A DNA stretch of 64,000 bases from NCBI RefSeq assembly GCF_030159255.1, contig NZ_BSCT01000005.1, forward strand, positions 186,001-250,000, read 5' to 3'. A program made the position numbers and the translations under genes. This document shows, piece by piece, positions 48,947 to 57,573 of the stretch (positions are counted from its first letter, which is position 1; every line of letters starts with the position of its first letter). This DNA is from Bradyrhizobium sp. SSBR45G. GTDB taxonomy: Bacteria > Pseudomonadota > Alphaproteobacteria > Rhizobiales > Xanthobacteraceae. The notes under the pieces are model-generated. The model had not been told where the DNA came from. It saw only the letters and a program-made list of their open reading frames with translations, and searched no databases.

Positions 48947-49519
48947 ATGGATACCTACACCGCCTTCGCCGGCCACGCCCGCATCGCCGCCGGGCCGCTG
49001 CCGAAGGTCGCACTGGCGCTGAAGCACGGGCCGATGACGACGGCACCCGTCGTGATCTTCAGCGACAGCACGGGACGGCCGATCGACATCGATCTGCGCG
49101 GCAGCGACAGGGAGATCCTGGCCAGGCTCGCCGGCAGCGCGCCAACGCCGGCAGAGCCAGCACCTAGCGAGCCGCGCGGCCGCGGCCGCCCCCGGCTCGG
49201 TGTCGTCGCGCGCGAGGTGACCTTGCTGCCGGAACATTGGGAATGGCTAGGCGCGCAGCCTGGCGGCGCCTCCGTCGCGCTGCGCAAGCTGGTCCACGAG
49301 GCCAGGCGCGCCAGCGGCGACAAGGACCGCGCCCGCGAGGCGCGCGATGCGGCCTATCACTTCATGTCGACGATGGGCGGCAATTTGCCGAATTTCGAGG
49401 AGGCGTCGCGGGCGCTGTTTGCGGACGATCTTCCCCGCGTCGCAGCTTTGATCGTGGACTGGCCCGCCGACATCCGCGACCATGCGATGGCGCTCGTGCG
49501 TCGCCACCGCGCGGACTGA
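48947..49519 (+). CDS. DUF2239-family protein
   Basis: A 190-residue protein that matches DUF2239 in my recollection: TYTAFAGHARIAAGPLPKVALALK, VVIFSDSTGRPIDIDLRGS, RPRLGVVAREVTLLPEHWEWL and GGASVALRKLVHEAR. The RGRGRPRLGV stretch followed by LPEHWEWLGAQPGGAS resembles a ribbon-helix-helix or AT-hook-like DNA-binding arrangement, which is only inference. No membrane segment is present. Start ATG 48947, with its own promoter directly upstream. Confidence 0.82.
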   Translation: MDTYTAFAGHARIAAGPLPKVALALKHGPMTTAPVVIFSDSTGRPIDIDLRGSDREILARLAGSAPTPAEPAPSEPRGRGRPRLGVVAREVTLLPEHWEWLGAQPGGASVALRKLVHEARRASGDKDRAREARDAAYHFMSTMGGNLPNFEEASRALFADDLPRVAALIVDWPADIRDHAMALVRRHRAD

Positions 49520-49630
49520 GAACAGCCGATCCGACAAGCCGGCGAGAGCGGCCGATTTTGGCAGCCTCTCGTTCCACTCCAGACAACACGAACCGCTGCT
49601 TCAGTCCAAGAGCGGCCGACGGAGCATGCC

Positions 49631-50977
49631 GTGACAACTCCCCCTTCGCTCCGCAAGCCGTTCCTGGTGTTTCTCGCGCCGATGATGCTGAGCAACATCC
49701 TGCAGTCGCTGTTCGGCACCATCAACAATGTCTATCTCGGCCAGATGATCGGCGTCGACGCGCTCGCCGCGGTGTCGGTGTTCTTTCCGGCGATGTTCTT
49801 CTTCATCGCCTTCGTGATGGGGCTCGGCTCCGGGGCCAGCGTGCTGATCGGCCAGGCCTGGGGCGCCAAGGAGCCCGCGAAGGTGAAGGCGATCGCCGGC
49901 ACGACCTTGACCATCACGCTGCTGATCGGCGGCCTGATCGCGATCGGTGGCCTCTATAGCCGCGAACTGCTGACTGCGCTCGCGACGCCCGCCAACATCC
50001 TCGATGCGGCCTCGGGCTATGCGCGCATCATGATGATCATGATGCCGCTGACCTTTGCCTACATCCTGTTGTCGTCGCAGATGCGCGCCGTCGGCGACAC
50101 CGTGACGCCGCTCGCGGCTCTCGCCGCATCGACCTCGCTGGGGCTGGTGCTGACGCCGATCCTGATTCGCGGCTGGTTCGGCGCCCCCCGGCTCGGGGTC
50201 GCGAGCGCCGCCTGGGCGTCGACGATCTCGACCCTGATCACGCTCACCTTGCTCCACGTCTATTTGCGCCGACGCAAACATCCGCTGGCGATCGACGCGG
50301 CATTCCTCAGGGGCATGCGGCCCGACCCCAGACTGCTTCGCATCGTGCTCCGGCTCGGCATTCCCGCCGCGATCGGCATGATCGTGATGTCGCTGGCCGA
50401 AATGGTGCTGATCGGGCTGGTCAACGGCTTCGGCTCCGATGCCACGGCCGCCTATGGCGCGGTCAACCAGGTGCTCGGCTACGTGCAGTTTCCGGCGCTC
50501 TCGATTGCGATCTCGGTGTCGATCTTCGGCGCGCAGGCGATCGGCCGCGGCAGCCCTGAGCAGATCGGCCGCATCGTGCGCACCGGAATCGAGATGAACG
50601 TGGTGTTGACCGGCGGCCTGGTGGCGATCGGCTATCTGTTCTCGCGGGTGCTGATGGGCTTCTTCATCACCGACCCCGCCGTGATCGAGGTGGCGCAGCG
50701 CTCGCTGCACATCGTGCTGTGGAGCTCGGTGCTGTTCGGCATGTCCACCACCTTCTCGGCGGCGATGCGCGCCTCCGGCACGGTGTGGATGCCGCTGGCG
50801 ATCTCGGCCCTTTGCATCGCCTTCATCGAGGTGCCCGCCGCCACTTGGCTCAGCCGCGCCATCGGCCTCGACGGCGTCTGGCTGGCCTATCCCATCACGT
50901 TCACGGCGATGATGCTGCTGCAGATGAGCTTCTATCTGCTGGTGTGGCGCAAGCGGACGGTGCAAAGAATGATTTAG
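49631..50977 (+). CDS. MATE-family efflux transporter
   Basis: The 448-residue protein has 12 membrane helices in two repeats of the MatE domain (APMMLSNILQSLFGTINNVYLGQMIG; LGIPAAIGMIVMSLAEMVLIGLVNGFG). It would export cationic drugs or metabolites with Na+ or H+. The start is GTG 49631 with GGAG at 49621. No neighbouring regulator is seen. The substrate is unknown. Confidence 0.93.
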   Translation: MTTPPSLRKPFLVFLAPMMLSNILQSLFGTINNVYLGQMIGVDALAAVSVFFPAMFFFIAFVMGLGSGASVLIGQAWGAKEPAKVKAIAGTTLTITLLIGGLIAIGGLYSRELLTALATPANILDAASGYARIMMIMMPLTFAYILLSSQMRAVGDTVTPLAALAASTSLGLVLTPILIRGWFGAPRLGVASAAWASTISTLITLTLLHVYLRRRKHPLAIDAAFLRGMRPDPRLLRIVLRLGIPAAIGMIVMSLAEMVLIGLVNGFGSDATAAYGAVNQVLGYVQFPALSIAISVSIFGAQAIGRGSPEQIGRIVRTGIEMNVVLTGGLVAIGYLFSRVLMGFFITDPAVIEVAQRSLHIVLWSSVLFGMSTTFSAAMRASGTVWMPLAISALCIAFIEVPAATWLSRAIGLDGVWLAYPITFTAMMLLQMSFYLLVWRKRTVQRMI

Positions 50978-51065
50978 CATTCTGCAATATGACGCTCATC
51001 ATAAAATCCTGGACGCCGTCGGCGTCCTGGACCACATTACGCAAAACAGTCGGAGGAGACCGCCC

Positions 51066-51674
51066 ATGAGCCGACCCGCGCCAGAGTTCATGTTCGATTT
51101 CGGCAGCCCCAACGCCTTTCTCAGCCATGAGGCGATCCCGGCCATCGTCAAGCGCATCGGCGTCCAGTTCTTCTATGTGCCGGTGCTGCTCGGCGGCATC
51201 TTCAAGGCCACCAACAACAAGTCGCCGGCCGAATCGCTCGCCGGCATCAAGAACAAGCGCGAGTTCCACGAGGTCGAGACCCAGCGCTTCCTCAAGCGCT
51301 ATCACGTGCAGCCCTGGGTCTGGAACCCGCACTTCCCGGTGAATACCCTGAACCTGATGCGCGCCGCGGTCGCCGCCCAGCTCGAAGGCGTGTTCGAGGC
51401 GTATGTCGACGCGGCGTTCCACCACATGTGGCGCGAGCCGAAGAAGATGGACGATCCGGAGATCGCGGTGGCCGCGATCACCTCGTCGGGACTCGACGGC
51501 GCCAGGCTGTTCGCGCGCGCCCAGGAGCCCGAGGTGAAGGCCAAGCTCGTCGAGAACACGCAGCGCGCGGTCGAGCGCGGCGCGTTCGGCTCGCCCACCT
51601 TCTTCGTCGGCAACGAGATGTTCTTCGGCAAGGAGCAACTGCGCGACGTCGAGGACTACATCCTGGGCAGGTAA
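51066..51674 (+). CDS. 2-hydroxychromene-2-carboxylate isomerase-like (DsbA/GST-kappa fold)
   Basis: The 202-residue protein is a kappa-class GST/HCCA isomerase-like member of the DsbA fold: EFMFDFGSPNAFLSHEAIP (Ser-Pro in place of CxxC), VLLGGIFKATNNKSPAE and GAFGSPTFFVGNEMFFGKEQL (cis-Pro loop). HCCA isomerase acts in naphthalene catabolism, but chromosomal homologs usually have no known substrate. GGAGGAG lies before ATG 51066. No aromatic catabolic genes are nearby. Confidence 0.88.
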   Translation: MSRPAPEFMFDFGSPNAFLSHEAIPAIVKRIGVQFFYVPVLLGGIFKATNNKSPAESLAGIKNKREFHEVETQRFLKRYHVQPWVWNPHFPVNTLNLMRAAVAAQLEGVFEAYVDAAFHHMWREPKKMDDPEIAVAAITSSGLDGARLFARAQEPEVKAKLVENTQRAVERGAFGSPTFFVGNEMFFGKEQLRDVEDYILGR

Positions 51675-51678
51675 CTCC

Positions 51679-51759
51679 GTCATTGCGAGCGAAGCGAAGC
51701 AATCCAGAGTCACGCGCGCAGTCCTGGATTGCTTCGTCGCTTCGCTCCTCGCAATGACG
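51679..51759. repeat. Family B palindrome (GTCATTGCGAGCG)
   Basis: The left arm 51679-51707 (CGTCATTGCGAGCGAAGCG then AAGCAATCCAG) and right arm 51724-51759 (CTGGATTGCTTCGTCG then CTTCGCTCCTCGCAATGACG) are inverted around 16 bases. It lies between two genes in the same direction. Confidence 0.9.
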
Positions 51760-51781
51760 TCGGACATTGGACGGAGACCCC

Positions 51782-52519
51782 ATGCAACAACGCAACGCCA
51801 CCGTCGCCGTGATCGGCGCAGGCGACTATATCGGCGCCGAGATCGTCAAGAAATTCGCGGCCGAGGGCTTCACGGTGTTCGCAGGCCGCCGCAACGGCGA
51901 CAAGCTCGCGCCGCTGGTGGCCGAGGTCGAAGCCGCCGGCGGTCGGATCGTGGCGCGCTCGCTCGATGCGCGCAAGGAAGACGAAACCACGGCCTTCCTC
52001 AACGAGGCCGACAAGCATGCGCCACTCGAGGTCGTGATCTTCAATGTCGGCGCCAACGTCAATTTCCCGATCCTGGAAACGACCGACCGCGTGTTCCGCA
52101 AGGTGTGGGAGATGGCGTGCTGGGCGGGCTTCGTCACCGGACGCGAGGCCGCCCGGCTGATGCTGCCGCGCGGCGGCGGCAAGATCTTCTTCACCGGCGC
52201 GACCGCCTCGCTGCGCGGCGGCTCCGGCTTCGCGGCCTTTGCATCCGCCAAATTCGGGCTGCGCGCGGTGGCGCAGTCGATGGCGCGCGAGCTGATGCCG
52301 CAGAACATCCACGTCGCCCATCTCATCATCGATTCCGGCGTCGACACCGCCTGGGTGCGGGAGCGCCGCGCCCAGCTCTGGGGTAAGGAGGCGCTGGACA
52401 ATCCCGACCTCCTGATGCCGCCCGCCTCGGTCGCGTCGGCCTATTGGCAGCTCTACCTGCAGCCGAAGAGTGCCTGGACGTTCGAGATGGAGATCCGGCC
52501 GTTCGGCGAGAAGTGGTGA
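51782..52519 (+). CDS. Atypical short-chain dehydrogenase/reductase
   Basis: The 245-residue Rossmann protein has an altered nucleotide loop (VIGAGDYIGAEIVKKF, instead of TGxxxGIG) and NVGANVNF. In the active-site region (TGATASLRGGSGFAAFASAK) the catalytic Lys (K157) is kept, but the expected Tyr is Phe (F153) and the expected Ser position is not Ser. The ATG 51782 has GGAG upstream. Either catalysis differs or this is a binding-only relative. The function is unknown. Confidence 0.88.
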   Translation: MQQRNATVAVIGAGDYIGAEIVKKFAAEGFTVFAGRRNGDKLAPLVAEVEAAGGRIVARSLDARKEDETTAFLNEADKHAPLEVVIFNVGANVNFPILETTDRVFRKVWEMACWAGFVTGREAARLMLPRGGGKIFFTGATASLRGGSGFAAFASAKFGLRAVAQSMARELMPQNIHVAHLIIDSGVDTAWVRERRAQLWGKEALDNPDLLMPPASVASAYWQLYLQPKSAWTFEMEIRPFGEKW

Positions 52520-52520
52520 G

Positions 52521-52603
52521 GGGCGAATAGCGAATGGCGAGTAGCGGGGAGCAGATCCCGAATGGGGGCCATCCCTATTCGCTACTCGCTATTCGCCATT
52601 CGC
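52521..52603. repeat. Family E palindrome
   Basis: GGCGAATAGCGAATGGCGAG then TAGCGGGGAGCAG (52521-52554) is inverted as CCCTATTCGCTACTCGC then TATTCGCCATTCGC (52573-52603). Related to 18523-18592. Confidence 0.85.
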
Positions 52604-52640
52604 TTCTGCATGATGCGCTCACGAACAGAGGGATCCACCC

Positions 52641-53564
52641 ATGCGTATTCTCGTCGTCGGCGCCGGTGCCATCGGCGGCTATTTCGGCGGCCGGCTGCTG
52701 CAGTCCGGCGCCGATGTCACCTTCCTGGTCCGGCCGCGGCGCGCCGCAGAGCTCGCGTCTGCGGGTCTCGTGATCCGCAGCCCGGCCGGCGACGTGACCT
52801 TGCCAAGTCCGCCGACGGTGCAGGCGGACAGCCTGAAGCAGCATTTCGATGTCGTGCTGTTGAGCTGCAAGGCCTTCGACCTCGACGATGCGATCAGCTC
52901 GTTTGCACCCGCGGTCGGCCCTGATACCGCGATCATTCCGCTGCTCAACGGCATGAAGCATCTCGACGTGCTCGACGCCAAATTCGGCCGCTCGCGCGTG
53001 CTCGGCGGGCTCTGCGCGATCGCGGCGACCCTGAACGACAAGCGCGAGGTGGTGCAGTTGCAGCCGATGCAGTCGCTGAGCTTCGGCGAGCGCGACGGCG
53101 GATCGTCGGAGCGCGTTCGCGCCATCTTCGAGATCTTCCAGCGCGGCAATTTCAACGCCTCCGCCAGCGAGCACATCATGCAGGACATGTGGGAGAAGTG
53201 GGTGTTCCTCGCTTCGCTCGCGGCGTCGACCACCCTGATGCGCGCGCCCGTCGGCGTGATCCTGACCGCGCCCGGCGGCAAGGATTTCCTGCTCGGCATG
53301 CTCGACGAATGCAGTGCCACGGCCGCGGCCGCCGGCTATGCGCCGGCCGGCGCGTTCTTCCAGCGCGTCTCCGGCATGATCACGGCCGAGGGATCACCCA
53401 TGACGGCGTCGATGTTCCGCGATCTCCGCGCCGGCCTGCCGGTCGAAGCAGATCATGTGATCGGCGATCTCGTCGCCCGCGCCGATGCCGCCAAGGTGCC
53501 GGTGCCGCGGCTGCGGATCGCGTACACACAGCTCAAGGTGTATGAGGCGCAGCGGGGGAAGTAG
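52641..53564 (+). CDS. Ketopantoate reductase (PanE/ApbA)-family protein
   Basis: The 307-residue protein has the NADP-binding N-terminus MRILVVGAGAIGGYFGGRLL and the two-domain PanE layout (LLSCKAFDLDDAI, IPLLNGMKHLDVL). The catalytic Lys is present in EKWVFLASLAAS, but the Asn usually four residues later is Leu. That makes true ketopantoate reductase activity doubtful; a related 2-keto-acid reductase is more likely. PVEADHV has the usual Glu. ATG 52641 follows AGAGGGAT. Confidence 0.85.
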   Translation: MRILVVGAGAIGGYFGGRLLQSGADVTFLVRPRRAAELASAGLVIRSPAGDVTLPSPPTVQADSLKQHFDVVLLSCKAFDLDDAISSFAPAVGPDTAIIPLLNGMKHLDVLDAKFGRSRVLGGLCAIAATLNDKREVVQLQPMQSLSFGERDGGSSERVRAIFEIFQRGNFNASASEHIMQDMWEKWVFLASLAASTTLMRAPVGVILTAPGGKDFLLGMLDECSATAAAAGYAPAGAFFQRVSGMITAEGSPMTASMFRDLRAGLPVEADHVIGDLVARADAAKVPVPRLRIAYTQLKVYEAQRGK

Positions 53565-53599
53565 ACAGAGTGAGGCGAGGTCCCGCCACACATTCCGCT

Positions 53600-53744
53600 G
53601 TCGTCCCGGCCTTGAGCCGGGACCCATACTCTGCAGCGGTCGTTATGCAGGCAACTGCCAGCGAAGTCCCTCGATAGATTCCGCGGTATGGGTCCCGGAT
53701 CGGCGTCCGCCGCCGCGTTGCGTCGGCGGACTTGTCCGGGACGA
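53600..53744. repeat. Family A palindrome, long right arm
   Basis: The left arm 53600-53628 is identical to the arm at 3680-3708. The right arm 53687-53744 has the extended form with an internal GC-rich hairpin, as at 7988-8050. It lies between the PanE-like gene and the convergent cytochrome gene. Confidence 0.9.
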
Positions 53745-53770
53745 CACCTGTTGTAGAAGCTGACCGTGAA

Positions 53771-54346
53771 CTACAAATGCGCCAGATAATGCGCGAGCGC
53801 CGTGATCTCCTCGGCGCTGAGCGGATAAGCGACATCCGTCATCGCGGCCTGGCTGCCGCCGACGCGCTGGCCGCTCTTGTAGTCGTGCAGCGCCTTGACG
53901 AGATATTCCTCGCGCTGGCCGGCAAGGCGCGCCACGCCCTTGGTGCCGGCATAGCTGTCGAGATGGCATGACGGACAGCGGCGGCCGGCTGCCGCCTGCG
54001 CGCCTTTGGCCGAAAGGTCCGGGTCTTCGTCCGGCGGCGCCTTGGCCGGCTCCAGCGAGGCGAAATAGGCGCCGAGATTGCGGATGTCCTCGTTGGTCAG
54101 CTGCTCGACGATCGGCTTCATCGCCTCGTTCTTGCGGGTGCCGGCGCGGAAGAACACCAGCTGCCACTGGATGAACTGATCCTGCTGGCCCGCGAGCGAG
54201 GGAATGTTCTCGGTCTGCGAGATGCCGTTCTCGCCGTGACAGCCAGCACAGACCTCCGCCTTCGCCTTGCCGGCTGCAATGTCGGCCGCCTGCGCTGGCA
54301 TACTCAGCAGCGCAAGCGCGAGCGCACCGGCAACTCCGTAACGCAT
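53771..54346 (-). CDS. Exported diheme cytochrome c (c4 type)
   Basis: The 191-residue protein has a signal peptide (cleavage after AQA, residue 20) and two heme sites, CAGCH (C33, C36, H37) and CPSCH (C124, C127, H128), each followed by a cytochrome c4-like domain ending in helices (EDIRNLGAYFASL, EEITALAHYLAHL). GGAGG lies before ATG 54346. It is the gene after a PQQ-type dehydrogenase and is likely its electron acceptor, carrying electrons to a terminal oxidase. Confidence 0.93.
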   Translation of the reverse strand: MRYGVAGALALALLSMPAQAADIAAGKAKAEVCAGCHGENGISQTENIPSLAGQQDQFIQWQLVFFRAGTRKNEAMKPIVEQLTNEDIRNLGAYFASLEPAKAPPDEDPDLSAKGAQAAAGRRCPSCHLDSYAGTKGVARLAGQREEYLVKALHDYKSGQRVGGSQAAMTDVAYPLSAEEITALAHYLAHL

Positions 54347-54484
54347 GTCTCGACCTCCAATGTCACCCGGCTCGGCACTGCAATGATCGCGTCTCGCGCG
54401 GTCCCCGGACCAACGCACGGGACAGAAAATAGTTGGGGCTGCGGCCGCCACGATGGCAGCGCGCAGCCCCGTTTGATCAGACGC

Positions 54485-55747
54485 TCACTTCTTCTCGTAG
54501 CTGATGCGATAGATGGCGCCAGCCCAATCGTCCGCCACCAGGATCGAACCATCCTTCGCCATCACGATATCGTCGGGACGGCCGAGATAGCCCTGGTCGC
54601 CTTCGAGGAAGCCCGAGGCGAACACCTCCTGCTTGGCATCCTTGCCGTCGGGACCGACGATCACGCGCATGATCCGCGCACCCTGGTACTTGTGACGGTT
54701 CCAGGAGCCGTGCTCGGCGATCAGGATGTTGTTCTTGTACTCGGCGGGGAACTGGTCGCCGGTATAGAACTTCATGCCGAGCGGCGCGACATGCGCCCCA
54801 AGGTTCAGCACCGGAGGCGTGAACTCCGAGCATTTGTGACCCATCGCGAATTTCGGATCCGGCATGTCGCCCTGGTGGCAATAGGGATAGCCGAAATGCT
54901 CGCCGATCTTCGAGATCATGTTGAGCTTGTCGCTCGGCAGATCGTCGCTGACCCAGTCGCGCGCATTCTCGGTGAACCAGTAGCGGCCGGTGCGCGGATC
55001 GACGTCGCCGCCGACGCTGTTGCGCACGCCGAGCGCATAGACCTCGGCATTGCCGGTGCGCGGATCGACACGGCGGATCTGCGACACGGAGGTCGGCGGA
55101 ATGCCGATGTTGAAGGGCGGGCCGAACGGCAGATAGAACCAGCCCTCCTTGTCGACCGCGATGTATTTCCAGCCATGCGCGGCGTAGGACGGCATGTCGT
55201 CATAGACGACCTTGCCCTGGCCGAGATTGTCGACATTGGCTTCGGCGTTCTCATATTTGATCAGCTTGTCGACCGCGATCACGTAGAGATTGCCGTCCTG
55301 GAAGGCGAGGCCGGTCGGCATGTTCAGGCCCTTGAGGACCGTCTTGACCTCGCGCTTGCCGCCCTTGTCGCTGATCGCATAGACGTTGCCGAGACCGAAC
55401 GAGCCGACGAACAGCGTGCCCTTGTCGCCCCAGGCCATCTGCCGCGCGGCGAGCACGCCCGAGGCCCAGACCTCCATCTTGAAGCCGTCCGGCAGCTTCA
55501 CCTTCTTGACGAGGGCTGCGAGCTCGGCATCGGACGCGCCGGTCGGCGGACCGGACGGCGGCGCCAGGCCCTTCTGATCCTCGGTCTCGTCGCCAAGGAA
55601 CCAGTCGTCCGGCGGATGCGTCCAGAACTCCTTGGTGCCGGATTCATATTTCTTCAGAGCCTTCTGCTGCGCGCCGGCCATGCTGGTGCCGGCGAGAAGA
55701 CCAATCGTTGCAAGCGCAAGAATGCTTCGGTGAAAAGCCGATATCAT
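54485..55747 (-). CDS. Exported PQQ-dependent sugar (sorbosone-type) dehydrogenase
   Basis: The 420-residue periplasmic protein has a signal peptide (ALATIGLLAGTSMAGAQ, cleavage about residue 26) and a six-bladed beta-propeller of the glucose/sorbosone dehydrogenase family. Motifs include VWASGVLAARQMAWGDKGTL, MPTGLAFQDGNLYV, LGVRNSVGGDVDPRTG, WFTENARDW, IAEHGSWNRHKYQG and GRPDDIVMAKDGSILVADDW. The natural substrate is not established. The cytochrome c gene follows 138 bases later in the same direction. GGAG lies before ATG 55747. Confidence 0.9.
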   Translation of the reverse strand: MISAFHRSILALATIGLLAGTSMAGAQQKALKKYESGTKEFWTHPPDDWFLGDETEDQKGLAPPSGPPTGASDAELAALVKKVKLPDGFKMEVWASGVLAARQMAWGDKGTLFVGSFGLGNVYAISDKGGKREVKTVLKGLNMPTGLAFQDGNLYVIAVDKLIKYENAEANVDNLGQGKVVYDDMPSYAAHGWKYIAVDKEGWFYLPFGPPFNIGIPPTSVSQIRRVDPRTGNAEVYALGVRNSVGGDVDPRTGRYWFTENARDWVSDDLPSDKLNMISKIGEHFGYPYCHQGDMPDPKFAMGHKCSEFTPPVLNLGAHVAPLGMKFYTGDQFPAEYKNNILIAEHGSWNRHKYQGARIMRVIVGPDGKDAKQEVFASGFLEGDQGYLGRPDDIVMAKDGSILVADDWAGAIYRISYEKK

Positions 55748-56128
55748 CGCTTCACTCCCATGAGGCAGCTCGTCTGGCTGCGTCTACTTATCGGAACGTA
55801 TTTTGAGACGTCCTTTGGCCGGCCATGTCAGTGGTCCGACGTGAAAATGGTAGCACATCCTGTGCAGGTGAGAAGCGGATTGCAGGCGCGTTTGCGCGTA
55901 GCTCACGACGCACCGCTGCACGCATCGCATGCCACGTGCTCATTGCATTCGCACGCTTTTGCGATGCATCGATCGGTATCGCCGCGACGATGAGACATGC
56001 CATGCGCTGTATTCATGCACGCCGATCGCCGGCGCGATTGCGCACACGCATCGGCCATCGCTAGACTGCGGCGAGCGGAGGCTGCAAGCATTCAGAACCT
56101 CCAAAACTCGTGCCGCGCAGGATGCCTG
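55748..56128. other. Divergent intergenic region before PQQ dehydrogenase and amidase
   Basis: 381 bases with no clear gene, repeat or terminator. Several GCATGC/GCATCG short palindromes occur (55920-55980), but I cannot assign them. Promoters for both flanking genes must lie here. Confidence 0.4.
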
Positions 56129-57475
56129 ATGCCTCAACCGTCCGTCTCCGAATCACCGCGCGCCGGCGCGGGCGTTCTCGAGCTGCTGCGTCGTTTCGCC
56201 GCCGACCCGGCCGCTGCGGCTACTTATGGTGAAGATTGTCTGCGCCGAACGCAGGCAATCGAGCCGCAGCTCAAGGCGTTCGAATATCTGCCGCGCGATG
56301 TCACCGCGAAAGCCGGTCCGCTCAGCGGAATTCCCGTCGCCATCAAGGACATCATCGCCACCTCGGACATGCCGACCACCAACGGCTCGGCGATCTATCG
56401 CGATCATGTTCCGGATGCCGATGCCTGGGTGGTGGAACGGCTGCGCCAGCTCGGTGCGACCATCTTCGGCAAGACGGTGTCGACCGAATTCGCCTGGCGT
56501 CATCCCGGGCCGACCGTCAATCCGTGGAATCCGGCGCACACGCCGGGCGGCTCGTCATCGGGCTCGGCCGCGGCCGTAGCGGCGGGGCTGGTGCCGCTGG
56601 CGCTGGGCACGCAGACGCTCGGCTCGGTGATCCGCCCCGCGGCCTTCAATGGGGTCGTCGGCTTCAAGCCGAGTTTCGGCGCGATCCCGCGCGTCGGCGT
56701 GCATCCGCTCAGCCCGTCGCTCGATCACATCGGCTTCTTCGCACGCCGCGTCGACGATGCGGCCTTTGCCCTGTCGTTGCTGGCCGGCACCAGCGCGGAC
56801 GATGTCCATGGCCGGCCCCTGCCGGCGTTCGCCGTCGACGTCGCGCACGGCCTCACGCCGCTCGCCAGGCCACGGCTCGCGGTCGCGCGCTTCGCCAAAT
56901 GGGAGCGCGTCGAGACGGAGCAGAAGGCGGTGTTCGAGAAGGTCATCGCGACGCTGCGCAGCGCCGGCGCCGTGGTCGAGGACATCGCGCTCGGGGAACT
57001 CGACGCGGTGAATGGGGATGCGGTCACCACGATCATGCTGAGCGAGGCGACGACGATCTTCTCGGATCTGATCGCGCGCTATCCCGACCGCGTCAGCGAC
57101 GTCATGAAAGCGCATGTCGAGAGCGGACGGCGCAAGACCGCGATGGAGTATCTGGCCGCCAAGGCCGCACAGGCGGCACGGCAGAGATCGTTCGCCGCCG
57201 AGATCGACGGCTTCGATGCCGTGCTCACACTGCCCGCGTTCGGCGAAGCCCCGCGCGGCCTCGACTGGACGGGTGACGCGGAATATTGCGCGCCATGGAC
57301 TTTTCTCGGCGCGCCCGCCGTCGCGCTGCCCGCAGGTTTCGGCAAGAATGGCCTCCCGCTCGGCGTGCAGATCACCGGCCCCTATCGCAACGACCTCCAC
57401 CTCCTGCGCGTCGCGAAATGGGCGGAGGCGACATTGGCCTTCGATCCCGGCGTGCCGCTGCTGGCGCGCGCGTAG
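56129..57475 (+). CDS. Amidase (amidase-signature family)
   Basis: The 448-residue protein carries the amidase-signature triad: Lys in PVAIKDIIATS, the cis-Ser and Ser in TPGGSSSGSAAAVAAG, and the oxyanion strand LALGTQTLGSVIRPAAF. The DxGGS form usual in the last motif is replaced by QTLGS. The substrate could be a variety of aryl or aliphatic amides or allophanate-like compounds. ATG 56129 has AGGA 6 bases upstream. pncB follows 98 bases later, so an amidase with a role in nicotinamide metabolism is possible but not shown. Confidence 0.9.
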   Translation: MPQPSVSESPRAGAGVLELLRRFAADPAAAATYGEDCLRRTQAIEPQLKAFEYLPRDVTAKAGPLSGIPVAIKDIIATSDMPTTNGSAIYRDHVPDADAWVVERLRQLGATIFGKTVSTEFAWRHPGPTVNPWNPAHTPGGSSSGSAAAVAAGLVPLALGTQTLGSVIRPAAFNGVVGFKPSFGAIPRVGVHPLSPSLDHIGFFARRVDDAAFALSLLAGTSADDVHGRPLPAFAVDVAHGLTPLARPRLAVARFAKWERVETEQKAVFEKVIATLRSAGAVVEDIALGELDAVNGDAVTTIMLSEATTIFSDLIARYPDRVSDVMKAHVESGRRKTAMEYLAAKAAQAARQRSFAAEIDGFDAVLTLPAFGEAPRGLDWTGDAEYCAPWTFLGAPAVALPAGFGKNGLPLGVQITGPYRNDLHLLRVAKWAEATLAFDPGVPLLARA

Positions 57476-57573
57476 CGCCCGAGAAGCTCGAACCGGACAC
57501 CGCCATAGACCGCAACCGCCCTTTGCGCCAAAGCCCAGTAGCGGGTTTCCAGCCGGCGCTGTAAAATCGTCGC

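Noticed and set aside
51001..51040. Hairpin GGACGCCGTCGGCGTCC after the MATE gene as a terminator
   Set aside because: No T-tract follows on either strand and it lies close to the next ribosome binding site, so I did not list it.
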